A DNA stretch of 64,000 nucleotides from Glutamicibacter sp. B1 (GTDB lineage: Bacteria > Actinomycetota > Actinomycetes > Actinomycetales > Micrococcaceae). The notes beneath the pieces were generated by a model. That model saw only the letters and a program-made list of their open reading frames with translations, was not told the origin of the DNA and searched no databases. The stretch spans positions 682,001 to 746,000 of the forward strand of contig NZ_CP125942.1 of the NCBI RefSeq assembly GCF_039602135.1, given 5' to 3'. The stretch's first letter is position 1. Each line of letters begins with the position of its first letter. The position numbers and the translations under genes were made by a program. This document shows positions 56,459 through 64,000 of the stretch, piece after piece.

Positions 56459-57229
56459 ATGGACATCATGACGAGCAATCCCGAACTCTCCCTGGTCATC
56501 CTGGCACTCATCGACTCGACCAGCATCGGCACCCTGATCATCCCGCTACTGCTCCTGCTACGCGGGCGCCGTGAGGTGATCGCCAAGGTCATCATCTACC
56601 TGTTGGTGATTGCCGGGTTCTACTGGATCATCGGGGTGCTACTACGTAGTGGGCTATTGCTGATTGATCCCAGCATTTTTGAGCATCGTTTCTTCAGAAT
56701 CTCAGGCATGGTGCTCGGGGTGCTGATGATCATTTGGGCGTTGACCTACCGTACCGATGCGCAAAAGGAAGCCGACGCTCGGAAGAAAGCCGGTACGAGG
56801 AACAACGTCGAAGTGAGTCAGGCACCTATCGCCACCGAACAGCTCCCGCGACGCCTACACAGCCGTTTAGCAACCGCATTGGACACCCGCACGGGACTGA
56901 TCGCGCTGGCCCTATTCGCCGGACTCTTAGAACTTCCCACCATGCTTCCGTACTTAGCGGCGGTGGGCGTGATGCAAAGTACCCGGTGGAGCACCGGGGT
57001 GCAGCTACTCGCACTGATCGGATACTGCCTGGTGATGATCGTCCCGGCCCTGGTGCTGGTTGTTGCCCGCGCGCTCGCCGGTGAACGGATCGAAAACTGG
57101 ATGCGCAAACTGGGGGAGAAGGCCTCCCGCTACGCTCAAGAAACCCTCGGCTGGGTGGTAGGCATCGGCGGATACCTGTTGATTCGCGCCTGCCTTTCCG
57201 GGCAAGACCTGCAGAGCTTGTTCAGCTAG
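56459..57229 (+). CDS. GAP family (Sap-like) membrane protein
   Basis: The product (256 residues from 56459; ATG at 56468 also possible) has six membrane helices in two groups of three, separated by a charged loop at about 100-135. The LALIDSTSIGTLIIPLLLLL start and the FAGLLELPTMLPYLAAVGVM repeat match the GAP/Sap (sulfolipid-addressing-like) family, a branch of LysE-type exporters. Substrate unknown. It is divergent from the two-component system and may be under its control. Confidence 0.8.
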   Translation: MDIMTSNPELSLVILALIDSTSIGTLIIPLLLLLRGRREVIAKVIIYLLVIAGFYWIIGVLLRSGLLLIDPSIFEHRFFRISGMVLGVLMIIWALTYRTDAQKEADARKKAGTRNNVEVSQAPIATEQLPRRLHSRLATALDTRTGLIALALFAGLLELPTMLPYLAAVGVMQSTRWSTGVQLLALIGYCLVMIVPALVLVVARALAGERIENWMRKLGEKASRYAQETLGWVVGIGGYLLIRACLSGQDLQSLFS

Positions 57230-57309
57230 GCGTTCAGCGAGCCACGCTGTGGGCGAAAGCGCGGCCTGTCAATTGGCTTGCAACGGGCACGGGTGCGAGA
57301 ATTGATGTT

Positions 57310-57807
57310 ATGGAACCTCTAGGCAGCAGCGCGAAGCAGGGCAAAAAAGTCACCCTCAACGCCTCAACTTTGGCAATGTCCGTCATGGTCATCGTTCTTC
57401 TGGTGGCAGTCGTTTTTGCCGCCAACTCCAACCAGATCGTCGGCTGGTTTGTCGTCGTGATCTCCGCCGGTTGGCTGCTGCTGGCCGCCTTCATGATGTT
57501 TGGCCTCAAGCGCGGGGCCGACAAGATCAACAACTCGCTGCGTGAAGCCACCGCTGCGGCCACCCCACGGGCACAGTCCGGTTCGGTGATCGTGGACGAA
57601 TCCACCAGCCAGCGCGATATGAAGCTGGATCATTCCTTCAAGATCGTCCAGGTTCAGGCCCGGGTGATTTCCGAACAGCGTGAGGCGGCCACCGCCGAAT
57701 CTGAGGGCATGATCGACAGGGCACTAGAGACGATCCAGATGACCGCCGCCAATGCGCGGGACATGATCAAGCCGGCCAAACCAATGGACGGCGAAATTAT
57801 CGACTAA
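57310..57807 (+). CDS. Membrane protein of unknown function
   Basis: A 165-residue protein with a cytoplasmic basic start, two adjacent helices (LAMSVMVIVLLVAVVFAA and VGWFVVVISAGWLLLAAFMM), and a long hydrophilic, helical tail containing KIVQVQARVISEQREAATAESEG. It is not recognised. It is followed by a terminator. Confidence 0.65.
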   Translation: MEPLGSSAKQGKKVTLNASTLAMSVMVIVLLVAVVFAANSNQIVGWFVVVISAGWLLLAAFMMFGLKRGADKINNSLREATAAATPRAQSGSVIVDESTSQRDMKLDHSFKIVQVQARVISEQREAATAESEGMIDRALETIQMTAANARDMIKPAKPMDGEIID

Positions 57808-57814
57808 GGCAGAC

Positions 57815-57840
57815 GGGCAACGCACACGCGTTGCCCTTTT
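57815..57840 (+). terminator. Terminator before xth
   Basis: GGGCAACGC pairs with GCGTTGCCC around ACAC, then TTTTG. It ends the transcript of the membrane protein upstream. Confidence 0.88.
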
Positions 57841-57896
57841 GTTTTCGGCTCAGGGGTGATCAGCACGTTTTCGGGCGCAGAGTTTTGTAAGCTGGA

Positions 57897-58736
57897 ATGG
57901 TGATACCAACCAGCGTGGAAATTCTGAGCAAGAACGCCGGCGCCCTGCGCGTCGCCTCGGTCAACGTCAACGGCATTCGCGCCGCCTACCGCAAGGACAT
58001 GGCCGCATGGGTCGCGGATCGTGACGTCGACATCCTGTGCCTGCAGGAGGTACGCGCACCGGATAAGGTGATGCGTGAATTGATCGGCGATGGTTGGCAT
58101 ATTTTGCATGCCGAAGCCAAGGATAAGGGCCGCGCCGGAGTAGCGATCCTCTCCCGCGTTGAGCCAGTGGCAGTACGCGAAAACATTGGCGATGAGTACT
58201 TCGCCGACTCCGGACGCTGGGTAGAAGCCGACTTCGATCTCAACGGGGAAATCTTCACCGTGGTCTCCGCCTACGTGCACTCCGGTGAACTGGGCACCCA
58301 AAAGCAGGATGACAAGTACCGTTTCTTGCAGCGCATGACCGAACACCTGCCCGCATTGGCAGCGCAGAAGGATCACGTGCTGGTAGTGGGGGACCTAAAC
58401 GTCGTGCACACCGAAAAGGACATTAAGAACTGGAAGCCGAACCACAATAAGCGCGCCGGCGTGATGGATGAGGAGATCGCCTACTTCGACGGTTTCTTCG
58501 GCGCGGTGGGCTACGTGGATGTGGCCCGTCAGCTGGCTGGCGACGCTCAGGGCCCTTACACCTGGTGGTCCTACCGTGGGCAGGCCTTCGACAACGACGC
58601 CGGTTGGCGCATCGACTACCACATGGCTACCCCGGGCTTAGCCGAGAAGGCCATCAAGTCCCATGTTGACCGCGCCTCGGCCTATGACCTGCGCTTCTCC
58701 GACCACGCACCGCTGGTCGTCGACTACCAGTTTTAA
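57897..58736 (+). CDS. xth: Exodeoxyribonuclease III (AP endonuclease)
   Basis: The 279-residue protein has all landmarks of the ExoIII/APE family. These are ASVNVNGIRAA, LCLQEVRAP with the metal-binding Glu, ERAGVAILSR-type stretch, VGDLNVVHTEKDIKNW with Asp and Asn, WRIDYHMATPGL, and the final SDHAPLVVDY with the catalytic Asp-His pair. It repairs abasic sites. Its first 14 residues are variable. trpS starts 9 bp downstream, so they are cotranscribed. Confidence 0.94.
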   Translation: MVIPTSVEILSKNAGALRVASVNVNGIRAAYRKDMAAWVADRDVDILCLQEVRAPDKVMRELIGDGWHILHAEAKDKGRAGVAILSRVEPVAVRENIGDEYFADSGRWVEADFDLNGEIFTVVSAYVHSGELGTQKQDDKYRFLQRMTEHLPALAAQKDHVLVVGDLNVVHTEKDIKNWKPNHNKRAGVMDEEIAYFDGFFGAVGYVDVARQLAGDAQGPYTWWSYRGQAFDNDAGWRIDYHMATPGLAEKAIKSHVDRASAYDLRFSDHAPLVVDYQF

Positions 58737-59753
<1,017 letters not shown>

Positions 59754-59754
59754 T

Positions 59755-60273
59755 ATGAGCATCGAATCCCGCTTCACCTTGGGCGTGGTGATCCCGGTGC
59801 CGGCACCGCACCGGGAGACTCTGCGTACCTGGCGGCGGGAGTACGGGGGAGAAGCCACGGAGCCGATTGCCCCGCACATCACCCTGATTTCCGGGTCCTA
59901 CCTGAACACCTGGGAGAAAGCCGCCACCCAGGTTCGCAGAGTGGCGGCCGCGTCTAAACCCTTCGAGATCCGCTTGGGGCCGGCACAAAGTTTCCGCCCG
60001 AAAAGTGACGTGGTGTTCTTGCCCCTGGAAAGGGGGGCCGATGAATGCTGGGCGCTGCATCAGCAACTGCTCGGCGACGCCCTGCGCCACGAATCTGACT
60101 TCGCCTACCATCCGCACCTGACTATTGCTCAGAACGTGCCAGCTGCGCAGTTGGACGCGGCTCAAGCAGATTTGAAAGATGTGCAGATCACATTCGAGGT
60201 AGAAAGCATCGAGCTTTTTGATACGCGCAGCGGACAGTGGAACTTCAGCGAGAGGATCTCCCTGCAGTCCTAA
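59755..60273 (+). CDS. 2H phosphoesterase (2'-5' RNA ligase-like) family protein
   Basis: The start is taken at 59755, one base after the trpS stop. The 172-residue protein has the two HxT motifs that define the 2H superfamily, PHITLI at about 40 and PHLTIA at about 120, in a two-lobed fold. Related enzymes hydrolyse 2',3'-cyclic phosphates or 1',2'-cyclic ADP-ribose phosphates. The role is unknown; the tight link with trpS suggests a tRNA- or RNA-related task, but this is inference. Confidence 0.85.
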   Translation: MSIESRFTLGVVIPVPAPHRETLRTWRREYGGEATEPIAPHITLISGSYLNTWEKAATQVRRVAAASKPFEIRLGPAQSFRPKSDVVFLPLERGADECWALHQQLLGDALRHESDFAYHPHLTIAQNVPAAQLDAAQADLKDVQITFEVESIELFDTRSGQWNFSERISLQS

Positions 60274-60283
60274 AGTTTGCACT

Positions 60284-60316
60284 AAAGCGTCGTCCTTAAA
60301 GGGCGGCGCTTTCTTG
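60284..60316 (+). terminator. Terminator of the xth-trpS operon
   Basis: AAAGCGTCGTCC pairs with GGGCGGCGCTTT using G-T wobbles, loop TTAAA, followed by TCTTG. It lies 11 bp after the phosphoesterase stop. Confidence 0.75.
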
Positions 60317-60416
60317 TTGTTGGGCGAGTGCACTTCTATCAGGCTCATTGAGCTTCGTGACTGTGATCGATGCCCTGATCGCGTGGAAGCATAGAGCCTT
60401 GCGACGATGGTGAGTG

Positions 60417-60813
60417 CGCTCGCTGGACCGGTTAGTTGGAATTGAGCGAACGGCCATCGATATGATCAGCGAGCCAGGATCGGGACTTCAAACTCCATGG
60501 AGTCCTAGAGCCATTCTTGGACATGACGCGAGCACGCCGATGGTCGAAGCTATCAAAGGAATCATGGCTGTCTTGGCGCAATTGCGCGTCTCTACAATCC
60601 GCAAGAACACCCGCAGGGAATCGGAACACGCGCGCCCAAGGGAAATTAGGCGGCCGTACAACTGTCATGACAACTGAGCACATAGAAACAGCGGAGAGCT
60701 AACGACTCGCCAGCAAGAGCTATCCACAAATTGCCAAGATCCTACGGGCTGGTACTTCTACGATTCAACGAGCGTTACGCCTATTGCAGGATAAATTCGA
60801 GAAGTCTTCCTAA
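60417..60813 (+). pseudogene. Serine recombinase (resolvase/invertase) remnant
   Basis: Pieces in two frames match the second half of a small serine recombinase: ISEPGSGLQTPWSPRAILG and STPMVEAIKGIMAVLAQLRVSTIRKNTR, then GKLGGRTTVMTTEHIETAES, an in-frame TAA, and YPQIAKILRAGTSTIQRALR (the HTH). The catalytic N-terminal Ser region is gone. It is the only recombinase trace in the right half of the window. The other parts of 60317-61030 hold no gene; 60814-61030 is AT-rich and likely carries the promoter of the next operon. Confidence 0.7.
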
Positions 60814-61030
60814 AAAACCGCATAAGTTCGCTACTTCTCAAGAACAACCTATTTCATCATTTGCAACAAACTGATAACGAAACACTGGTTTTTCGAAAAA
60901 TCGGAATAATTTGCAAGAGGAACGGAATAGGCTACACGTGTAGGTCAGATCGCATGCTAGCGAGGCATAGAAGGCACTCAAAATTATGAGGCTGACTTGA
61001 TGAATCACTCACATCATTCCGAGGGGAAGT

Positions 61031-61678
61031 ATGAAGAAAAGCAAGCGGCGGATCGCAGCATTTATAAGTGCTGTCAGTTTGGCATCGGGAGCCGCAATGG
61101 TGGCAACGCCAGCTCTCGCAGCCGGTGATGAGCTGATTTCAGGAGGGATAGTAGGTACTCCGGCCGCAATTAGCTGCGGTGGTTTCGCGGGGAGTTACTA
61201 CACTGTCACCAACATATCAAAAGTCAAGAAAGTAACTCATGCCAGTAAGTACTACAATGGTACGAGCAGCAATGCAAAGGCAACATACTCTTCCGAGAAG
61301 CAACTAACCTTGACCGCCGGACTGACTTATTCTGTAGGAGCATCCACAGGAGCAACTGTTGATTTTAAAGCAGTTGCCGCCAAACTTGAAGCCAATACCC
61401 GCCTAGATCTGGCAGCTTCAGGATCCAAAACTAGTGGAAGTACCCTCTCGATATCTGCCACGATCAAGCCAAAGAAGTACCTCGTCGTAGCAGCTGGAAA
61501 TACTCAAGTCACTGGTAAGTGGAAGAAGAACTATTGCGCTTCTGGAAACTCGGGGGTTGTTGTTAAAGCCAGTGGAACCGGTAAATCCCATACCATCCGT
61601 GAAACCGCTGCAGTGCAATGCGATCTATCGCAGCCATCAGGATCGCTCGCAGGATTAGCTAAGTCTAGGTACTGCTAG
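61031..61678 (+). CDS. Secreted protein of unknown function
   Basis: The 215-residue protein has a classical signal peptide (KKSKRRIAAFISAVSLASGAA to TPALAA, cleavage near 31). The mature part is Ser/Thr/Gly/Lys-rich and beta-prone, with four Cys, including a final RYC. The LTAGLTYSVGASTGATVDFKAVAAKLEANT stretch (in pieces) resembles the amphipathic regions of some pore-forming or surface proteins, but no family was recognised. It is followed 16 bp later by a lipoprotein gene. Gene and signal are on AT-richer DNA next to a resolvase remnant. Confidence 0.7.
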   Translation: MKKSKRRIAAFISAVSLASGAAMVATPALAAGDELISGGIVGTPAAISCGGFAGSYYTVTNISKVKKVTHASKYYNGTSSNAKATYSSEKQLTLTAGLTYSVGASTGATVDFKAVAAKLEANTRLDLAASGSKTSGSTLSISATIKPKKYLVVAAGNTQVTGKWKKNYCASGNSGVVVKASGTGKSHTIRETAAVQCDLSQPSGSLAGLAKSRYC

Positions 61679-61694
61679 AACAAGGAGTAACTAG

Positions 61695-62291
61695 ATGAAG
61701 CGAAATGCCCTCGCAGCATTTGCTCTTGGCCTAGTTCTGGTGATTACTTCATGTACGAACCAGGGGAATTCTCAAAGCGGGGAAACTGCGGAGCCTAGAT
61801 TAGCCACTGTCGCTTCATGCGATCGTCCGTATGTGGTCAGTGACGGTGAGTCCATAGGAAAGCCGGAATTCATTCGAGTCGACAAGTTCTACGATCAGGA
61901 TATGAGTAAAACTTTGCTTGACAAGAAGGTTACCTCATCCATCCAGTGGGATCCGCAGCCCGAGTGGGACAACCGGGACGAAGTGCTGAAAGCTGTCGAT
62001 GAGGTCTCGCCGGATCCCGTCAAGGCGCAGTCTTTCCCCTTTGCCGAGAGCATTGAAAGTATGCTCGAGAACTCTGATCAGTCCCCTGGGTTTCTTGGAT
62101 ACTACGCAGCAACGCCTCTGACTTATGAATTCAGCGTTCAGTGCCAGAATGATCAGGACAATTGGTATCAGTTGAGCTTTTCTACTTGGACTGATTCTGA
62201 TTTAGGGATTATCGACTGCAACTTGAAGTTAGACAAAGACGCTCCCAAAGTGGCAAACGAAGCATATGGCGCGTATTGCCAGGAATCTTAG
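61695..62291 (+). CDS. Lipoprotein of unknown function
   Basis: The 198-residue protein has a lipoprotein signal (KRNALAAFALGLVLVITSC), with the lipidated Cys at about 20. The acidic mature part contains three further Cys and several Trp. It lies 16 bp behind the secreted protein with AAGGAG before the ATG, so it is the second gene of the same transcript. No known family was seen. It may anchor or partner the secreted protein at the cell surface (inference). Confidence 0.7.
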   Translation: MKRNALAAFALGLVLVITSCTNQGNSQSGETAEPRLATVASCDRPYVVSDGESIGKPEFIRVDKFYDQDMSKTLLDKKVTSSIQWDPQPEWDNRDEVLKAVDEVSPDPVKAQSFPFAESIESMLENSDQSPGFLGYYAATPLTYEFSVQCQNDQDNWYQLSFSTWTDSDLGIIDCNLKLDKDAPKVANEAYGAYCQES

Positions 62292-62334
62292 GTCTAAATT
62301 CCTCATAGTTAAACAAAGCGGGGACTGCCCTGAC

Positions 62335-62395
62335 GGGTTCTAGCGGTCGTTGCAACACCCTGAACAATCAGAAGTTGCGACGACCGTTAGAACCC
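62335..62395. terminator. Long hairpin between lipoprotein gene and catalase
   Basis: GGGTTCTAGCGGTCGTTGCAAC's 22-base arm (62335-62356) pairs with the 3' arm (62374-62395) with only two G-T wobbles, loop 17 bases. It lies between two convergent genes, so a bidirectional terminator is likely, though no clear T-run follows. Confidence 0.6.
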
Positions 62396-62419
62396 GCACA
62401 AGTGGCTGGCGTTTTTTCG

Positions 62420-63874
62420 TTACTTTTGACGCACGTTCGCTTCGATCTTTGCTCCGGTGTCCGCATCGATGTTCTTCCAGTACGCGATCGCGTTGGACAG
62501 CACCGGCTCGATGACCCCGTCCAGCGCCCCGGTGACAGTTTGGACCAGTTCGGCGCGCTGGGCATCATCCATCACCTCGCGGACCAGAATGCCGGGCTGG
62601 ACGAAGTCCCCGTCGTCCTTGCGCAGCGTGTAGGCCTCGCGGACCAGCTCGCCGTCGGACTCGAAGGAAGTCTCCGCCGGACCGGTTTCATCGCTCCACG
62701 AGTCCCCGAAGGAGTTCGGCGCGTAGACGCTGCGATCGCCGGTGTGCTCGTAGGTCATATTCCCTTCGAAGTTGTACGAGTGCACCGGGCACTTGGGCTT
62801 GTTCACCGGCAGCTGCTGGAAATTGGTGCCGATGCGGTAGCGCTGTGCGTCAGCATAGGCGAAATTGCGTCCCAGAAGCATCTTGTCCGGGCTCATCCCC
62901 ATGCCCGGGACCATGTTCCCCGGCGAGAAGGCTGCCTGCTCGATCTGCGCGAAGAAATTCTCCGGGTTCTTATTCAGCGTCATGGTGCCGACCTTGATTC
63001 GCGGGTAGTCCTTCTTGGACCAGACCTTGGTCAGATCGAAGGGGTTGAACCGGTAGGTCTTCGCTTCCTCGTAGGGCATGACCTGCACGTACAGGTCCCA
63101 TTGCGGGAAGTTGCCGGCCTTGATCGCTTCGAACAGGTCGCGGCGGTGGAAGTCGGCGTCGGCCCCGGCCAGTTCCTCGGCCTGCGCACCGCCCATGGTC
63201 TCGAACTTCTCGGACTGCTTGTTCAGGAAGTGGTACTTGACCCAGAATTTCTCGCCGGCCGCGTTGACCCACATGTAGGTGTGCGAGCCGTAGCCGTTCA
63301 TCTCGCGCCAGGTCTTGGGCAAGCCGCGCTGGCCCATGATGTAGGTGACCTGGTGGGCGGATTCGGGGTTCTGCGTCCAGAAGTCCCACTGCATGGTGCC
63401 ATCGCGCAGCCCGGAATCGGGAAGCCGCTTCTGCGAGCGGATGAAGTGCGGGAACTTCATCGGGTCGCGCACGAAGAACACCGGGGTGTTGTTGCCGACC
63501 AGGTCGAAATTGCCTTCGGTGGTGTAGAACTTCAGCGCGAAGCCGCGCACATCGCGCCAGGTGTCGGGGGAGCCGAGCTCGCCGGCGACGGTGGAGAAGC
63601 GGGCCAGCATCTCGGTTTTCACCCCGGGCTGGAACAGGGCTGCCTTGGTGTATGCCGAGACGTCCTCGGTGGTTTCGAATTCGCCGAAGGCGCCGGCGCC
63701 CTTGGCATGCGGGCGGCGTTCGGGCACGTTCATCCGGTTGAAATGCTGCAGGGTCTCGATCAGGTGGTGGTCGTGCAGCACGATCGGCCCGTTGGGGCCC
63801 ACGGTGAGGGAGTTGCGGTCGCTTGCCGCAGGAATTCCCGCTTGAGTAGTTGAATCTGGTTGATTACTGACCAT
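62420..63874 (-). CDS. katA: Catalase (haem, small-subunit clade)
   Basis: The 484-residue protein is a monofunctional haem catalase. The distal His lies in [15 protein letters not shown] (about 54-58), the distal Asn in [15 protein letters not shown] (about 128), and the proximal haem-binding Tyr in [15 protein letters not shown] (about 340). It removes hydrogen peroxide in the cytoplasm. The ATG at 63874 follows AAGGAG. This region is clearly richer in GC than the preceding secreted-protein operon. The long open frame on the opposite strand is a codon-bias shadow. Confidence 0.97.
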   Translation of the reverse strand: MVSNQPDSTTQAGIPAASDRNSLTVGPNGPIVLHDHHLIETLQHFNRMNVPERRPHAKGAGAFGEFETTEDVSAYTKAALFQPGVKTEMLARFSTVAGELGSPDTWRDVRGFALKFYTTEGNFDLVGNNTPVFFVRDPMKFPHFIRSQKRLPDSGLRDGTMQWDFWTQNPESAHQVTYIMGQRGLPKTWREMNGYGSHTYMWVNAAGEKFWVKYHFLNKQSEKFETMGGAQAEELAGADADFHRRDLFEAIKAGNFPQWDLYVQVMPYEEAKTYRFNPFDLTKVWSKKDYPRIKVGTMTLNKNPENFFAQIEQAAFSPGNMVPGMGMSPDKMLLGRNFAYADAQRYRIGTNFQQLPVNKPKCPVHSYNFEGNMTYEHTGDRSVYAPNSFGDSWSDETGPAETSFESDGELVREAYTLRKDDGDFVQPGILVREVMDDAQRAELVQTVTGALDGVIEPVLSNAIAYWKNIDADTGAKIEANVRQK

Positions 63875-63948
63875 TAGTACTCCTTAGCTCACAGGACAAG
63901 GGCTGGTAGTACCCATCGTGCCACGAGTGGCGAAAGAACTAAAGGCAC

Positions 63949-63993
63949 GCAAAAAGCCCGGACCAAACTCACAGGATTGGTCCGGGCTTTTGC
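63949..63993. terminator. Terminator at the right edge
   Basis: GCAAAAAGCCCGGACCAA pairs with TTGGTCCGGGCTTTTGC around a 10-base loop. It lies upstream of katA, so it more likely ends a leftward gene beyond the window or one reading in from the right. Confidence 0.75.
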
Positions 63994-64000
63994 TCGCGTA

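Noticed and set aside
62375-63853. 492-codon open frame antisense to katA
   Set aside because: A high-GC shadow of the catalase gene; its residues are repetitive V/G/L/H without domain features.

Overview
The window looks like chromosomal DNA of a moderately high-GC actinobacterium of the Micrococcaceae, most like Glutamicibacter or Arthrobacter. This is an inference from the monomeric NADP-isocitrate dehydrogenase, a DUF222/HNH protein, a LAXTG-type sortase signal, a ZTP riboswitch in front of folD, and the general codon use. No rRNA or tRNA gene and no CRISPR array was seen.

Layout. 1-14.4 kb is mostly housekeeping: a cut-off pxpA, fhs with a structured leader, a DHA2 efflux pump divergent from its probable TetR repressor with two palindromic operators, icd, an esterase, an RNase H-domain protein, a dGTPase and a 2-hydroxyacid dehydrogenase. 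The last 183 bp of icd are repeated 1.8 kb downstream around a single membrane-protein gene, as if a small element had integrated into the icd 3' end.

15.5-25.7 kb is a defence operon. Six genes are joined by 1-4 base stop/start overlaps: hsdM, hsdS, a GIY-YIG protein, hsdR, and two different reverse transcriptases. The two RTs fit a type 3 defence-associated RT (DRT3) module. They are followed by a strongly structured intergenic segment that carries an ACACAC tract and ends in a perfect terminator, the best candidate for the system's non-coding RNA. The second RT gene appears to carry a one-base frameshift near its start. hsdS has three tandem 12-bp EAEL repeats between its two halves, as in type IC enzymes whose specificity changes with repeat number.

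25.9-36.3 kb is a mobile-element graveyard of IS3, IS110, IS5 and IS1634-like remnants. Three unfamiliar accessory genes survive in it: an excisionase-like HTH protein paired with a DUF3039-like protein, and a large protein with a C-terminal RNxxxH (HEPN-like) motif. A decayed copy of the mesD/flavin-reductase pair is also here.

36.5-45.3 kb is a surface-protein gene and a methionine cluster: mesX-mesD-flavin reductase (folate-independent methionine synthase), a divergent LysR gene with a clear T-N11-A box, and a SAM-I riboswitch in front of two Cys/Met-metabolism PLP enzymes. 45.3-60.3 kb is core metabolism: gamma-carbonic anhydrase, purU, folD under a ZTP riboswitch, an MHS transporter with its LysR, a NarL-type two-component system, xth, trpS and a 2H phosphoesterase. 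With fhs at the left, the window holds three formyl/methylene-THF enzymes, so one-carbon and methionine metabolism are its main theme. The right end has a resolvase remnant, two small exported proteins and a catalase.
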